DNA of 64,000 bases from JAVDCA01 sp035293985 (GCA_035293985.1 DATGLS010000048.1:186001-250000); one strand, 5' to 3'. Positions 50,119 through 59,886 are shown, counted from the first letter of the stretch. Numbers and translations: made by a program. Notes: a model not told the origin generated them from the sequence alone.

Positions 50119-51479
50119 CGCGGCTTCTCCTCGGCGACGATCTCGCGCACCTCGGCCAGCGAGACGATCGGGGCAAAGCGCAGAAAGAGGAAGAACATCG
50201 TGAGAAAAAGCCCGATCGTGCCGGCGAGCGCGGCCCAGTCCCACAGCGTCGGAAAGAACTGGCCCCAGTACGACGGCATGTAATTGTGCGCGAGGCTGGA
50301 GATCACGAAGACATAACGCTCTTGCCACATGCCGAGCACGATCCCGGCCGAGATCAGCACGAGCAGCAGCTTGCTGCGCCGGACCGCCGGGAACCAGAGA
50401 AGCTGGGGAACGACGACGGTCAGAATCTTCTCCGACCAGAACGCCGGTGACGTGAATCCGAAAATCCGCTGGTAGAGCTCGGTCTTCTCGGCGGCGTGCC
50501 CACTATAGAGCGGGCCGAACGATTCCCAGACGTAGGCGTAGGCGAGCAGCAGGCTGCCGACCAGCATGACCTTGGCGAGCGCATTGAGGTGATAGTCGGT
50601 GAGCACGCCATGCAGGCCGTAGCCCCACTGCACCAGGATCGTGAGCATCATGATCACGGCGGTGCCGGAGACGACGGCGCCGAAGAAGAAGTAGGGCGGA
50701 AACTGGGTATCGTGCCATCCGGGGGTGAGCCCGCCCGCGAAGTCGAGGCCGACGACGCTGTGCACCGAGATCACCATCGGCGCCATGATCGCCGACATGA
50801 TCGCGTAGACGATGCGCTGGTTCTGCCATTCGGACGCGGAGCCGCGCCAGCCGAGCGCGAGAATGCCGTACGCGATGCGCTTGATCCTGGTCTGCGCGAG
50901 ATCACGCACGGTCGCGAGGTCCGGCAGGATGCCGACGTAGTAATACATCAACGACATCAGGATGTAGCAGAGCAGGCAGATGAAATCCCACCACAGCGGG
51001 CTGCGCGCCTGCGGCCACACTCCCATCACGGTCGAGTACGGGAAAAGCCAGTAGAACAATCCCGGCCGGCCGAGGTGCATGATCGGCATCAGCCCGGCGC
51101 ACGGTGCGGCCGACAGCAGCATGCTTTCGGCGATGCGGTTGGTGGCCGAGCGCCACGGCGAGCGGGTGAGGAAGAACAGCGCCGAGACGATGGTGCCCCC
51201 GCTCGCAATCGCGATCCACCAGACATATTCAACGAGAGCAAACCCCCACGCGACCGGGATTTCGACGCCCCATACGCCGATGCCGAAGACGAACAGCCAC
51301 GCCATCTGGACGAGCAGCACGACCAGCAGCAGGAACGAGATCGAAAAGCCGACCCACCACCACAGCGGCGCGCGCGGGAGGAGCACGCGATCGCTCACCC
51401 TCTCGCTCAACGACGTCATGGTGACGTCGGGCGCGACAACCGGGGCGTCGGGTGCGAATTCGGTCGGCAGTGCCGTCAC
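50115..51479 (-). CDS. actC: Alternative complex III subunit ActC (NrfD/PsrC-like)
   Basis: 454 residues, ten membrane helices. Quinol-site features: AWGFALVEYVWWIAIASGGT, the RSATNRIAESMLL loop, MHLGRPGLFYWLFPYSTVMG, PLWWDFICLLCYILMSLMYY and VVGLDFAGGLTPGWHDTQF. ActC is thought to bind quinol and pass protons across the membrane. It is separated from actB by 30 bases, the only real gap in the act genes. Confidence 0.96.
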   Translation of the reverse strand: MTALPTEFAPDAPVVAPDVTMTSLSERVSDRVLLPRAPLWWWVGFSISFLLLVVLLVQMAWLFVFGIGVWGVEIPVAWGFALVEYVWWIAIASGGTIVSALFFLTRSPWRSATNRIAESMLLSAAPCAGLMPIMHLGRPGLFYWLFPYSTVMGVWPQARSPLWWDFICLLCYILMSLMYYYVGILPDLATVRDLAQTRIKRIAYGILALGWRGSASEWQNQRIVYAIMSAIMAPMVISVHSVVGLDFAGGLTPGWHDTQFPPYFFFGAVVSGTAVIMMLTILVQWGYGLHGVLTDYHLNALAKVMLVGSLLLAYAYVWESFGPLYSGHAAEKTELYQRIFGFTSPAFWSEKILTVVVPQLLWFPAVRRSKLLLVLISAGIVLGMWQERYVFVISSLAHNYMPSYWGQFFPTLWDWAALAGTIGLFLTMFFLFLRFAPIVSLAEVREIVAEEKPR

Positions 51480-51509
51480 GTCAGCTGTTCCCTGGTCTGT
51501 CCCTGCCCC

Positions 51510-54449
51510 TCACGACTGATTGCTCTTGATCGCGGGGTTGGGGTTGCGCACGAGCGCGCCGTAGCTCGTGCGCGGACGCGTATTGAGCTCGTCGAGGAGC
51601 ACGTAGTCGGTCGGCGTCGCCTTGCGCTTGGCGACCGCACTGTCGCGGTCGTTGCGGTCGCCGAAGATGATCGCTTGCGTGGGACAGCTCTGCTGGCAGG
51701 CGGTGACCACGTCGCCGTCGCGCAGCGGCCGCTCGTCCCGCTCGGCGGCGATCTGGGTCGTGCGGATGCGCTGGATGCAATAGGTGCATTTCTCCATGAC
51801 GCCGCGGTCGCGCACCGTCACCTGCGGATTCCATGACTCGGCGGGTCGGTCGTTCTGCGACGTGTAGGAGAAGAAGTTGAAACGGCGGACCTTGTAGGGG
51901 CAATTGTTCGAGCAGAAGCGGGTGCCGACGCAGCGATTGTAGACCATCAGATTGAGGCCCTCGTGGTCGTGCACGGTCGCGTGTACCGGGCAGACGACCT
52001 CACAGGGCGCATTCTCGCAATGCATGCACGGCATCGGCTCGAAGGCGATGTCGGGCGCCTCGGCCGAGCCCGAGTAGTAACGGTCGATCCGCAGCCAGTG
52101 CATCACGCGGCCGGCGAGCACCTGGTCCTTGCCGACGACCGGGACATTGTTCTCCGCCTGGCACGCGATCGTGCAAGCCTGGCAGCCGATGCAGGAGTTG
52201 AGGTCGATCGCCATCGCCCAGGCACGACCCGAATAGTCGAACGGCGGATAAAGTGACGCCGGCTCCTCCTTCTTGGCGATCGAGCCCGGGTCCTTGTTGA
52301 ACTGATCGAGCGTCGCCTCGCGGATGAGGTCGCGGCCGAGCACGCGATCCTGGGCCTGCGTGGTCGCCAGCCGTTGGACGTCGCCGGACTTGGCGACCGA
52401 GCTGATTTGCGCCACCCACGGCGCGGCGGCCTGACGAAGCCGATAGGCATCGAAGCCAACGCCGGTGCCGAGCCCGCCCGCGGAACGACCGAAACCGAGC
52501 GGCAAGGTGACGCAATCGGGCGCCTGGCCGGGCAGCACGAAGACCGGCGCCTTCACCTTCGCATTGTCGATGGCGATCTCGACGACGTCGTGCGTATCGA
52601 CGCCGAGCCGCTTGGCAGTCGCGGGCGCCACGAGCGCCGCGTTGTCCCATGTCAGCCGCGTGAAGGTGCGGGGCATTTCCAGCAGCCACGGATTGTCGGC
52701 GTAACGGCCATCCCGGGCGCCCTCGTCGGGCCTGAACAGGGCCACGATCGCATTCGCGGCGCGATCGGTCGGTGCGGCCAAACCGGTGACGGCATTGCGG
52801 CGCGGCGCCAATGTCAAAGCCGCTTCGGCCGTGTTGGCGACGGTGCCGACGCGCACGGCCTCGTGCCAGAACGACTCGAAATCGCCGCGGTTCTCCTGCT
52901 GCGCCCGTTGTCGCCAATATTCGCGCAACAACGCGTAGTCGCTCGCCGCCGACTTCCCCTGCAGCACCGCCAGCACCTGCTGCGGCGAATGACCACCATA
53001 GAGCGGACGCACCTGCGGCTGCTGGATCGTGACCGTGCCGTCGAACGCGCGTACGTCTCCCCAGGCTTCGTACTCGTGCGTGGCCGGAAGGCGCCACGTG
53101 CACGCGCCCGCGGTCTCGTCGTCATAGAGCGCAAGGCAGGCCGAGAACGGCACGCGGCGCAGCGCCCCAGCGAAGTCGAGGTCGGCCGGCGCGTCATAGA
53201 CGGGATTGCAGTCGAAGATCAGCAGCGTATCGACCTTGCCGGCCTTCATGTCGGAGGCGAGGTCGGACAGCGATTGGCCTTTGGCGTCGCGCGAGGCATC
53301 GATCGGAGCCGTCAGGCGCACCGTCTTGCCGAAGGCGCCGAGCGCATCATTGATCGCATCGGCGAGAACATGGATCTCGGCCGGCTGCTCCCGGCCGGCA
53401 TGCACCAGCGCGCCGCCCTTGTGCTGCGCAAGGTCATCGGCCGCCGCCTTCAGCCACGTGCCGTGCGCATTTTGCGCTTGCGACCATTCCTGCGGTCCGG
53501 CGCCGAGCAGGCCGGCGAGGAAGCGCAAGGACGCCTGCAAATCGTCGGGCCGCATCGCCACACGATGATCGGCCTTGGCGCCGAGCAAGGTCGGGGTCGT
53601 CTCGATCGCATAGACGCGGCTCATCTTGCCGCCGGTCTCGGTCGGCCGGCGCGCGGCCGCGAAGGCGCGCGCATAGGCAAGCCAGCCAGGCGTCGCGGAG
53701 ATCAGATCGCTTTCGATCGCAAAAATGCGGTCGGCGGCGCCGAGGTCGAAGGTTCGCTCCACCGGCCGTCCGAAGCTGCTCGTTGCGGCGGCGCGCTCGT
53801 TGTCGCGATGGAGCGGCTCCCACTGGTGCCAGCGCATCCCGGGAAATTGCTGTTGCAGGCTCGCGATCTGCGCCGTGAGTGAGGGCGACGTGGTGGCGCC
53901 GGTCAGGACACGCAGCCCCTCGCCCTTGCGCGCCGTCAGCGCATTGCGCCGGTCGTGCAGGGCGGCGACGAAGGCCTCCCAGGTCGAGATCTCACCGTTG
54001 CCGACGGCGACCTGAGCGCGGCGCGGATCGTAGAGCTCGAGAATGCTTGCCTGCATGATCGCGCTCGCGGCGCCGAGGCTCGCCGGATGGTCCGGATTTC
54101 CCTCGACCTTGATCGGTCGCGCCATCTGGTGGGCGACCAGGACGCCGGTCGCGTAGCCTTCCTCGGTGAGCGCGCTCGCGTAATAGCGATTGCGGCCCGG
54201 AATGATGTTGTCGGGCTCCTGCACATAGGGGAGTAGCTGGCGTGGATCAGGCTCCGGCCCGCACGCCGACAGGCCGCCGAGCGCCATCGAGGCGGCCATC
54301 AGCTGGAGAAACCGCCGGCGATCGAACGTTTCGACGATGTCGGCAAAGCGCGGGATCTCGCGGCGGACGATCGCGCCGAATTCGGCGCTCTCCGCCAATT
54401 CCTCGAGATTGCGCCAATATGCGCGCCCTGATGTCAGGCCTGCGGTCAT
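51510..54449 (-). CDS. actB: Alternative complex III subunit ActB, iron-sulfur protein
   Basis: 979 residues from ATG 54449, overlapping the actA stop (ATGA). Tat-like RRRFLQL (44-50) and lipobox LSAC with Cys63 indicate export and lipid anchoring. The first about 700 residues form a molybdopterin-oxidoreductase fold without cofactor signature; the C-terminal part is a PsrB-like ferredoxin domain with CIGCQACTIACQ, CMHCENAPCEVVCP, CVGTRFCSNNCP and CTYCIQRIR/CQQSCPTQAI, giving four cluster sites (three [4Fe-4S] and one [3Fe-4S] in known ACIII). Takes electrons from quinol via ActC toward the hemes. Confidence 0.97.
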   Translation of the reverse strand: MTAGLTSGRAYWRNLEELAESAEFGAIVRREIPRFADIVETFDRRRFLQLMAASMALGGLSACGPEPDPRQLLPYVQEPDNIIPGRNRYYASALTEEGYATGVLVAHQMARPIKVEGNPDHPASLGAASAIMQASILELYDPRRAQVAVGNGEISTWEAFVAALHDRRNALTARKGEGLRVLTGATTSPSLTAQIASLQQQFPGMRWHQWEPLHRDNERAAATSSFGRPVERTFDLGAADRIFAIESDLISATPGWLAYARAFAAARRPTETGGKMSRVYAIETTPTLLGAKADHRVAMRPDDLQASLRFLAGLLGAGPQEWSQAQNAHGTWLKAAADDLAQHKGGALVHAGREQPAEIHVLADAINDALGAFGKTVRLTAPIDASRDAKGQSLSDLASDMKAGKVDTLLIFDCNPVYDAPADLDFAGALRRVPFSACLALYDDETAGACTWRLPATHEYEAWGDVRAFDGTVTIQQPQVRPLYGGHSPQQVLAVLQGKSAASDYALLREYWRQRAQQENRGDFESFWHEAVRVGTVANTAEAALTLAPRRNAVTGLAAPTDRAANAIVALFRPDEGARDGRYADNPWLLEMPRTFTRLTWDNAALVAPATAKRLGVDTHDVVEIAIDNAKVKAPVFVLPGQAPDCVTLPLGFGRSAGGLGTGVGFDAYRLRQAAAPWVAQISSVAKSGDVQRLATTQAQDRVLGRDLIREATLDQFNKDPGSIAKKEEPASLYPPFDYSGRAWAMAIDLNSCIGCQACTIACQAENNVPVVGKDQVLAGRVMHWLRIDRYYSGSAEAPDIAFEPMPCMHCENAPCEVVCPVHATVHDHEGLNLMVYNRCVGTRFCSNNCPYKVRRFNFFSYTSQNDRPAESWNPQVTVRDRGVMEKCTYCIQRIRTTQIAAERDERPLRDGDVVTACQQSCPTQAIIFGDRNDRDSAVAKRKATPTDYVLLDELNTRPRTSYGALVRNPNPAIKSNQS

Positions 54450-55096
54450 CGGTGGCATATTCCGCAATCGGTCAGGTCTTTGGTGTGGACGTGATACTGC
54501 GCCATCAGGGTCTCGCCCGACGGGGTCGTGGGCGCACGATGCCAATGCGGATTGGTGACCTGATCGCGCGGGCGCAGGTGCGGTGCCGGATCACGGTGGC
54601 ATGACAGGCACCAGCTCATGTAGAGCGTGCCGGCTTTCCAGGTCAGATCCATGTCGCCGATCGGGCCGTGGCATTCCGTGCAGCCGACACCCTTGGCGAC
54701 ATGGATGCTGTGATCGAAATAGACGTAATCGGGCAGGGTGTAGACGCGCGTCCAGCGCAGCGGGATGTCCTTGGCGAGGCTCTCGCGGTCGGGGGCGAGC
54801 ATCGCGGCATTCGTCCACACTTGCGAGTGACACGTCATGCAGATCGCCGTCGAGGGCATGCCGGCGTCCGAGGACTTCTCCACCATCGTGTGGCAGTAGC
54901 GGCAGTCGATTCCGAGACCACTGACGTGGTGCTTATGGCTGAATGGAATCGGCTGCTGCGGAGCAAATCGCTCTTGCGTGTTGTAGCCAATCACCGGAAC
55001 GACCCAGATTGCGAGCAGCAGACAGGCGCCGACGAATGCCGCACCGATGAGCGCGGCGTTCATGAACATGTTCGCGCGTGGCGTGAAGATAGCCAC
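54446..55096 (-). CDS. actA: Alternative complex III subunit ActA, pentaheme cytochrome c
   Basis: 216 residues from GTG 55096, which has AGGAGG 7 bases upstream; ATG 55100 is out of frame. One N-terminal membrane helix (about 14-37) then a periplasmic domain with five CXXCH sites at 65-69, 86-90, 139-143, 163-167 and 211-215, the exact ActA number. First gene of the 12-gene act-cox operon. A weak EcfG-like box pair (GGAAC-N17-AGTT, plus coordinates 55154-55179) lies upstream and needs proof. Confidence 0.96.
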   Translation of the reverse strand: MAIFTPRANMFMNAALIGAAFVGACLLLAIWVVPVIGYNTQERFAPQQPIPFSHKHHVSGLGIDCRYCHTMVEKSSDAGMPSTAICMTCHSQVWTNAAMLAPDRESLAKDIPLRWTRVYTLPDYVYFDHSIHVAKGVGCTECHGPIGDMDLTWKAGTLYMSWCLSCHRDPAPHLRPRDQVTNPHWHRAPTTPSGETLMAQYHVHTKDLTDCGICHR

Positions 55097-55406
55097 CCAT
55101 GCGCCTCCTCGCCGCGTATTGATTTGGAACCCGGGTGTGAACCGTATTCGCTTAACTCGACCGCAATCGGGTTTGTTCCGACTGCGGTTCCGCCGGAAGG
55201 CACGAGCCACAGGAGTCACGTTTCTGACTTTGCGCGGCTTGCAGCACATGAGAAGCTGCAGCGCTTTCATCGCGGCGACACGAACAAATCATTGCGCTCC
55301 GGCACGTTGCGCGCCACGCCAGCCCCGCAGTTTGCCTTCGCTCGTCGCGGATCCGGCGCGCGCGTCGATGGCGGAACGGCGCCTGCGGCGAAACGTTGCC
55401 ACGCAA
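55097..55406. other. Divergent spacer between actA and the debranching enzyme gene
   Basis: About 310 bases holding both promoters. A plus frame runs through it but lacks a ribosome site until 55368/55407. A weak GGAAC-N17-AGTT pair at 55154-55179 points toward actA; otherwise I see no clear element. Confidence 0.4.
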
Positions 55407-57665
55407 ATGTCAAAGCTGAGCGTCTCCGCGGATTCCTCCGGCGCGACGTTAGGTCGCGAGACCGCGCCGCGTACGCATCTCGAGGTCAAGGTCGGGCCCC
55501 CGCGCCTTGCGGTCCACCAGGGTCACACGGTGCTGGTGTGCGAGCCCGACGGGCAGATGATCTGGCCGAGTCCGGCCGGCCTCTATTTTCGTGACACGCG
55601 CGTCATCAGCAATTGGACCATTCATGCCAACGGCGAAACGTGGGACCTCCTCAACGGCGCCACGCCGACGACTTTCACGATCCGCTGTTACCTGACCAAT
55701 CGGGCTTTCATGACCGAAGAGGGATGTGTGCCCGAGAAAGCGCTCGGCCTCGTTCTGACCCGTCATGTCGACGAGGGCATGCACGAGTCGATCGCGCTCG
55801 CCAACTACGGCAGCAACACGGTCCGTTTCAACCTGGAAATTTCGGTGCGTTGCGATTTCGCCGACATCTTCGAGGTCAAGGCGGCCCATATCGTTCGACG
55901 CGGCCGCATCGTGACCAACTGGTCGGCTTGCCGTCAACGCCTCGACACCACCTACCGCAATCGTCAGTTTCGCCGCGACGTGACGATCACCGTGTACAAG
56001 AGCGACTGTCCCGCCGTGTACGCCAATGGCAGGATCAGCTTCCAGCTCGAGATCGCGCCGCGCGGCGCCTGGCGCGCATGTCTCGCCTATGATCTCTCCG
56101 ATGGCAACGAGCGGTGGCTCGCCCCGCGCGACGGCGACAATCCGCAAGACCACGACAGGGGCTTGTCGGCGGCGGGCAAGCGGCTTGCCGCATGGCGCGC
56201 CCAGGTTCTGCAGATCGACACCGGCAACGAATCGATCCGTCGTCTTTTCCGCCAGGGCATCGAGGACTTGGCGGCATTGCGGCTCCCGATGGCGTCCAAG
56301 CACATTGATGGACATGGCGACGAGCACGAGGACCTGATCCTTCCGGCGGGCGGGCTTCCCTGGTTCATTGCCCTGTTCGGCCGCGACAGCCTGATCACCT
56401 CGTTGCAGACCATTTACGTCCATTCGGGATTTGCACGTGCCGCGCTCGCGACCCTCGCGGCCTGGCAGGCGAGCGAGCCGGACGACTATCGCGATGCGCA
56501 GCCCGGCAAGATTCCGCACGAGCTCCGCCTCGGCGAGCTCGCGACCCTGGGGCTCATTCCGCACACGCCCTACTACGGCTCCGCCGACGCGACGCCGCTC
56601 TATTTGATCGCGCTGCATACGGCGTGGTGCTGGACGGGCGACGACGACCTCGTGCGCCGGCACCTCCCAGCGGCCGGGCGCTGCCTCGATTGGATCGACC
56701 GCTACGGCGACCTCGATGGTGACGGCTTTCAGGAATACATCACCCGTTCGTCCGCCGGCCTCGCCAACCAGGGATGGAAGGATGCGCACGACGCGCTCGT
56801 CCGTCCCGACGGCTCACCGGTCAAAGCGCCGATCGCGCTATGCGAGCTCCAGGGCTACGTCTACGACGCCTGGCGGCGCATGGCCGACATCTACGAATCT
56901 TTCGGCGACGCCAGGCGTGCGGTTTCGCTGCGCGACAAGGCGGCGCGCCTGTTCGTACGATTCAACGATGCATTCTGGGACGAGGATACGGCGTTCTATG
57001 CCTTTGCGCTCGATGCCGAGAAGAAGCAGGTCATGAGCATCGTCTCCAATCCCGGCCATTGCCTGTGGTCGGGCATCGTCCCCGCAGATCGCGCGCGACG
57101 CGTCGTCGATCGGCTGATGCGGCCCGACATGAACAGCGGCTGGGGCATCCGCACGCTGTCGTCCGAGCATCCGTCCTTCAATCCCAACTCCTATCACAAT
57201 GGCTCGGTCTGGCCGCACGACAATGGCCTGATCGCGCTCGGCTTCAAGCGCTACGGTTACGCCGCGCAAGCTGCGCGGATCGCCCGCGACGTCGCCGCCG
57301 CGGGAGGCTTCTTCATGCTCAACCGCTTGCCCGAGCTTTATGCCGGTATGCAGCGCGAGGCGATCAGCTTTCCGGTGCAATATCTCGGCGCCAACGTGCC
57401 GCAGGCCTGGGCGGCGGGATCGATCTTCGCGCTGCTGCAATCGATGCTCGGGCTGCAGGCGGACGCACGTCACCGCATGCTCTACGTCGATCCGGCACTG
57501 CCCGACTGGCTTGCCGATCTCCGTCTCGTGGATTTGCACGTCGGCGACCAGACTTTCGATCTTCATTTCTGGCGCAGCGGCGAGGAGACGCGCTGTGACG
57601 TCCTGAAGGGCGATTCCGCGAGGGTCGCGCGGCGCGACTTCGGCGCGGCTCTCGGCCGAGCGTGA
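55407..57665 (+). CDS. Glycogen-debranching-type enzyme (amylo-alpha-1,6-glucosidase family)
   Basis: 752 residues from ATG 55407; ATG 55368 would add 13 residues. N-terminal GDE_N_bis domain (about 25-215: GLYFRDTRVISNWTIHANGE, RHVDEGMHESIALANYGS) and a C-terminal alpha/alpha six-barrel domain (about 285-740: GLPWFIALFGRDSLITSLQT, GWKDAHDALVRPDGSPVKAP IALCELQGYVY in two parts, SYHNGSVWPHDNGLIALGF). Conserved acids lie in FGRDS and WKDAHDA. Acts on alpha-glucan branch points or related oligosaccharides in the cytosol. The family is often placed with GH15 and stress genes; a GH15 gene is at 62450. Confidence 0.93.
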   Translation: MSKLSVSADSSGATLGRETAPRTHLEVKVGPPRLAVHQGHTVLVCEPDGQMIWPSPAGLYFRDTRVISNWTIHANGETWDLLNGATPTTFTIRCYLTNRAFMTEEGCVPEKALGLVLTRHVDEGMHESIALANYGSNTVRFNLEISVRCDFADIFEVKAAHIVRRGRIVTNWSACRQRLDTTYRNRQFRRDVTITVYKSDCPAVYANGRISFQLEIAPRGAWRACLAYDLSDGNERWLAPRDGDNPQDHDRGLSAAGKRLAAWRAQVLQIDTGNESIRRLFRQGIEDLAALRLPMASKHIDGHGDEHEDLILPAGGLPWFIALFGRDSLITSLQTIYVHSGFARAALATLAAWQASEPDDYRDAQPGKIPHELRLGELATLGLIPHTPYYGSADATPLYLIALHTAWCWTGDDDLVRRHLPAAGRCLDWIDRYGDLDGDGFQEYITRSSAGLANQGWKDAHDALVRPDGSPVKAPIALCELQGYVYDAWRRMADIYESFGDARRAVSLRDKAARLFVRFNDAFWDEDTAFYAFALDAEKKQVMSIVSNPGHCLWSGIVPADRARRVVDRLMRPDMNSGWGIRTLSSEHPSFNPNSYHNGSVWPHDNGLIALGFKRYGYAAQAARIARDVAAAGGFFMLNRLPELYAGMQREAISFPVQYLGANVPQAWAAGSIFALLQSMLGLQADARHRMLYVDPALPDWLADLRLVDLHVGDQTFDLHFWRSGEETRCDVLKGDSARVARRDFGAALGRA

Positions 57666-57776
57666 CCGACTCGGCGTATTTTGCTTCCGATGTGCCGCCG
57701 GTTTGGAAACACTCGCCCTCGGCATGCGTTGGCCTTGCGACGACAGCAATAGTCACTCGAAACAGGAGTCATCCAC

Positions 57777-58256
57777 ATGCGATCATCTCTGTTGCGCGCG
57801 GCACTCGCCGCAACGTTGCTTTCATCGGCCGTCGGGCTCGGAATTGCGCAGGCCGCCGGCGGTGGCGGCGGTGGTGGTGCAGGCGGTGCCGGCGGCGCCG
57901 GCGGCACGGCTGGAACCAGCGGCGGCATGTCATCCGGGACGACGGGTGCCGCCCCGGGCACGACCGGCGCTGCGCCCAACAGCCCCACGTCGCCGGGCAC
58001 GACGCCGGGTGCGACGCCCGGCGGATCGGGCGTGAACGGCGGCACCAGCACCAACGGCCTGAACAACAACACGCTCAATCGCCCATGTGGGCCAGGATCG
58101 GTCGGGACTACCGGCAGCGGCAGCGCCACGACGGGGCTCGGCGGGACGACGACGGGCAGCAACCCGACGGGCGGCACCACGCAAACGACGCCCTCGACGA
58201 GCGGCCAGGGCAGCGTGAGCGGTAGCGGCAACACGACGCTCGGCTCGGGCTGCTGA
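57777..58256 (+). CDS. Gly/Thr/Ser-rich exported protein (159 aa)
   Basis: Signal peptide about 1-26 (LLRAALAATLLSSAVGLGIA). The mature chain is nearly all Gly, Thr, Ser, Pro and Asn, beginning with a Gly run and containing several GTTGAAP-type repeats, with two cysteines (NRPCGPG and the last residue). Low-complexity surface or matrix protein; function unknown. GGAAA-N17-CGTT (57705-57730) is a weak EcfG-like promoter. A strong terminator follows. Confidence 0.75.
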   Translation: MRSSLLRAALAATLLSSAVGLGIAQAAGGGGGGGAGGAGGAGGTAGTSGGMSSGTTGAAPGTTGAAPNSPTSPGTTPGATPGGSGVNGGTSTNGLNNNTLNRPCGPGSVGTTGSGSATTGLGGTTTGSNPTGGTTQTTPSTSGQGSVSGSGNTTLGSGC

Positions 58257-58281
58257 TCGACACGGCCCGATTTCCGAGCAG

Positions 58282-58316
58282 AGCGGCCCGCCGCACCCGA
58301 CGGGCCGCTCCTTTTT
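58282..58316 (+). terminator. Rho-independent terminator
   Basis: AGCGGCCCG / CGGGCCGCT stem with a 10-base loop and CTTTTTCG, 26 bases after the stop at 58256 and 29 before the convergent SDR gene end. Confidence 0.85.
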
Positions 58317-58344
58317 CGTTTGGGCTTTCGTTGGCGAAGGTATC

Positions 58345-59355
58345 TTACCCGCCGGAGTAGCCGCCGACGATCGGCAGTATCTCGCCCGTGATGTAGCTCG
58401 AGCAGCTCGGAGCCGCGAGAAACACGAAAGCCGGCGCGATCTCCTCGGGCTGCGCTGCGCGCTTCATCGGGGTGTGCGCGCCGAACTCGGCGACGTCTTC
58501 CGCGGGCCGATCCGCCGGGTTGAGCGGCGTCCATACCGGCCCAGGCGCAACCACGTTCACGCGGATGCCGCGCTCGATCAGGCTCGCGGCGAGCGAGCGC
58601 GCAAAAGCGTGAATGCCGCCCTTGGTCATCGAATAGTCGAGCAGGCTCTTGTTCCCGGCGATGCCGGTGACCGAGCCGGTCATCACGATGGCGCTGCCCG
58701 GACGCAGATGCGGGACTGCCGCCTTCGCCATGTGGAAATAGCCGTAGAGGTTGGTCTTGAGCGTGCGGTCGAAATGCTCCTCGGTGAGGTCCTCGAAAGC
58801 TTGCACGTGCTCCTGGAAGGCAGCATTGTTGACCAGAATGTCGATGCGGCCGAACTTGTCGATCGTCTCGCGCACGGCCGCCTCGCAGAACCGCGGATCG
58901 GCGACGTCGCCCGCAATGGTGACGCAGCGTCGGCCTTCGGCTTCGACGGCGCGCTTGGTCTGTGCGGCGTCGTCGTGCTCGTCGAGGTAAGCGACCACGA
59001 CATCAGCGCCCTCGCGCGCATAGAGCACCGCGACGGCGCGGCCGATGCCGGAATCTCCGCCCGTGATCAGCGCCACCTTGTCGCGCAGCTTCTCCGAGCC
59101 GAGATAGGCGGGCGCCTCGTACATCGGCGCGCTCTCCAGCGCCGCCTCGTGGCCGGGCTTCTCCTGGTGCTGCGCCGGAAAGGACTCCGGGTAGCGCCGC
59201 GCGCCCACCTGCGTGGCGCCCGATTGCGATTGGCCGCCTCCCTTCTCGCGGTTCGCGTCGGCGCGCTCGACCTGCCGCTGAACGGCGCGCTCCTCCTCCG
59301 CGGTCCGTTCCGCCTCGCGCGCAAACGAACGCTTCGATCCCGACGATCTGCTCAT
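58345..59355 (-). CDS. SDR oxidoreductase, general stress protein 39-like
   Basis: 336 residues. A charged N-terminal tail (about 1-90; AEERAVQRQVERADANREKG, then FPAQHQEKPGHEAALE) precedes the SDR fold, as in YdaD/GSP39 and YhdF proteins. Motifs: ITGGDSGIGRAVAVLYAREG ADV (in two parts), NNAAFQEH, YSMTKGGIHAFARSLA, PGPVWTPL and SSYITGEILPIVGG. Last gene of a stress operon, 33 bases after the YciF gene. Substrate unknown. Confidence 0.93.
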   Translation of the reverse strand: MSRSSGSKRSFAREAERTAEEERAVQRQVERADANREKGGGQSQSGATQVGARRYPESFPAQHQEKPGHEAALESAPMYEAPAYLGSEKLRDKVALITGGDSGIGRAVAVLYAREGADVVVAYLDEHDDAAQTKRAVEAEGRRCVTIAGDVADPRFCEAAVRETIDKFGRIDILVNNAAFQEHVQAFEDLTEEHFDRTLKTNLYGYFHMAKAAVPHLRPGSAIVMTGSVTGIAGNKSLLDYSMTKGGIHAFARSLAASLIERGIRVNVVAPGPVWTPLNPADRPAEDVAEFGAHTPMKRAAQPEEIAPAFVFLAAPSCSSYITGEILPIVGGYSGG

Positions 59356-59388
59356 GGTTCTCCTCTGGCCCTCCTCTTGCGCTCCTCG

Positions 59389-59886
59389 TCAGGCTGCCTC
59401 GGCGAATTTGTTCACCTGGGATTCGGCGATCTTGGTCAGCGTCTCGTCGGTCTCTTTTTCTTCCGCGAGGGTCTCGCCGAGCAGATCGGCCGCTTCGTCG
59501 AACCCGAGCTCCTCCGCCCAGGTCTTGAGCGTGCCGTAGCGCGAAATCTCGTAATGCTCGACCGCCTGGGCGGCGGCGAGTAGTCCGGCATCGAGCGCCG
59601 CCTTGCCCTTGTACTCCTTCATCACCTCCTGCCCTTCCTCGATGATGCCCATGATGGCCTGGCAGGTCTTGCCTTGCGGCTTGTGCCCGATCGCCTCGAA
59701 CACCTGATCGAGTCGTTTGACATGCTCCTCGGTCTGGGCCTCGTGCTTTTCAAAGGCCTCCTTGAGCTCATCGGTTTGCGACGCCTTGGCCATCTTCGGC
59801 AGTGCGGTGAGTATCTTCTTCTCGGCGAAATAGATGTCCTTGAGCGTGTCGTGAAAGAGATCGCTCAGCGTCTTGTCCTTGGCCAT
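59389..59886 (-). CDS. YciE/YciF ferritin-like family protein (DUF892), second copy
   Basis: 165 residues. Start fixed by CAGGAGGAAATC. DTLKDIYFAEKKILTALPKM, KHEAQTEEHVKRLDQVFEAI and QAVEHYEISRYGTLKTWAEE LGF (in two parts) are the family helices with putative metal ligands. Clearly related to but distinct from the copy at 3234-3743. Member of the stress operon 60571-58345. Confidence 0.93.
   Translation of the reverse strand: MAKDKTLSDLFHDTLKDIYFAEKKILTALPKMAKASQTDELKEAFEKHEAQTEEHVKRLDQVFEAIGHKPQGKTCQAIMGIIEEGQEVMKEYKGKAALDAGLLAAAQAVEHYEISRYGTLKTWAEELGFDEAADLLGETLAEEKETDETLTKIAESQVNKFAEAA

Noticed and set aside
55154..55179. GGAAC-N17-AGTT as a firm EcfG promoter of the act operon
   Set aside because: The -10 box departs from CGTT and such pairs arise by chance in GC-rich spacers; kept only as a note.
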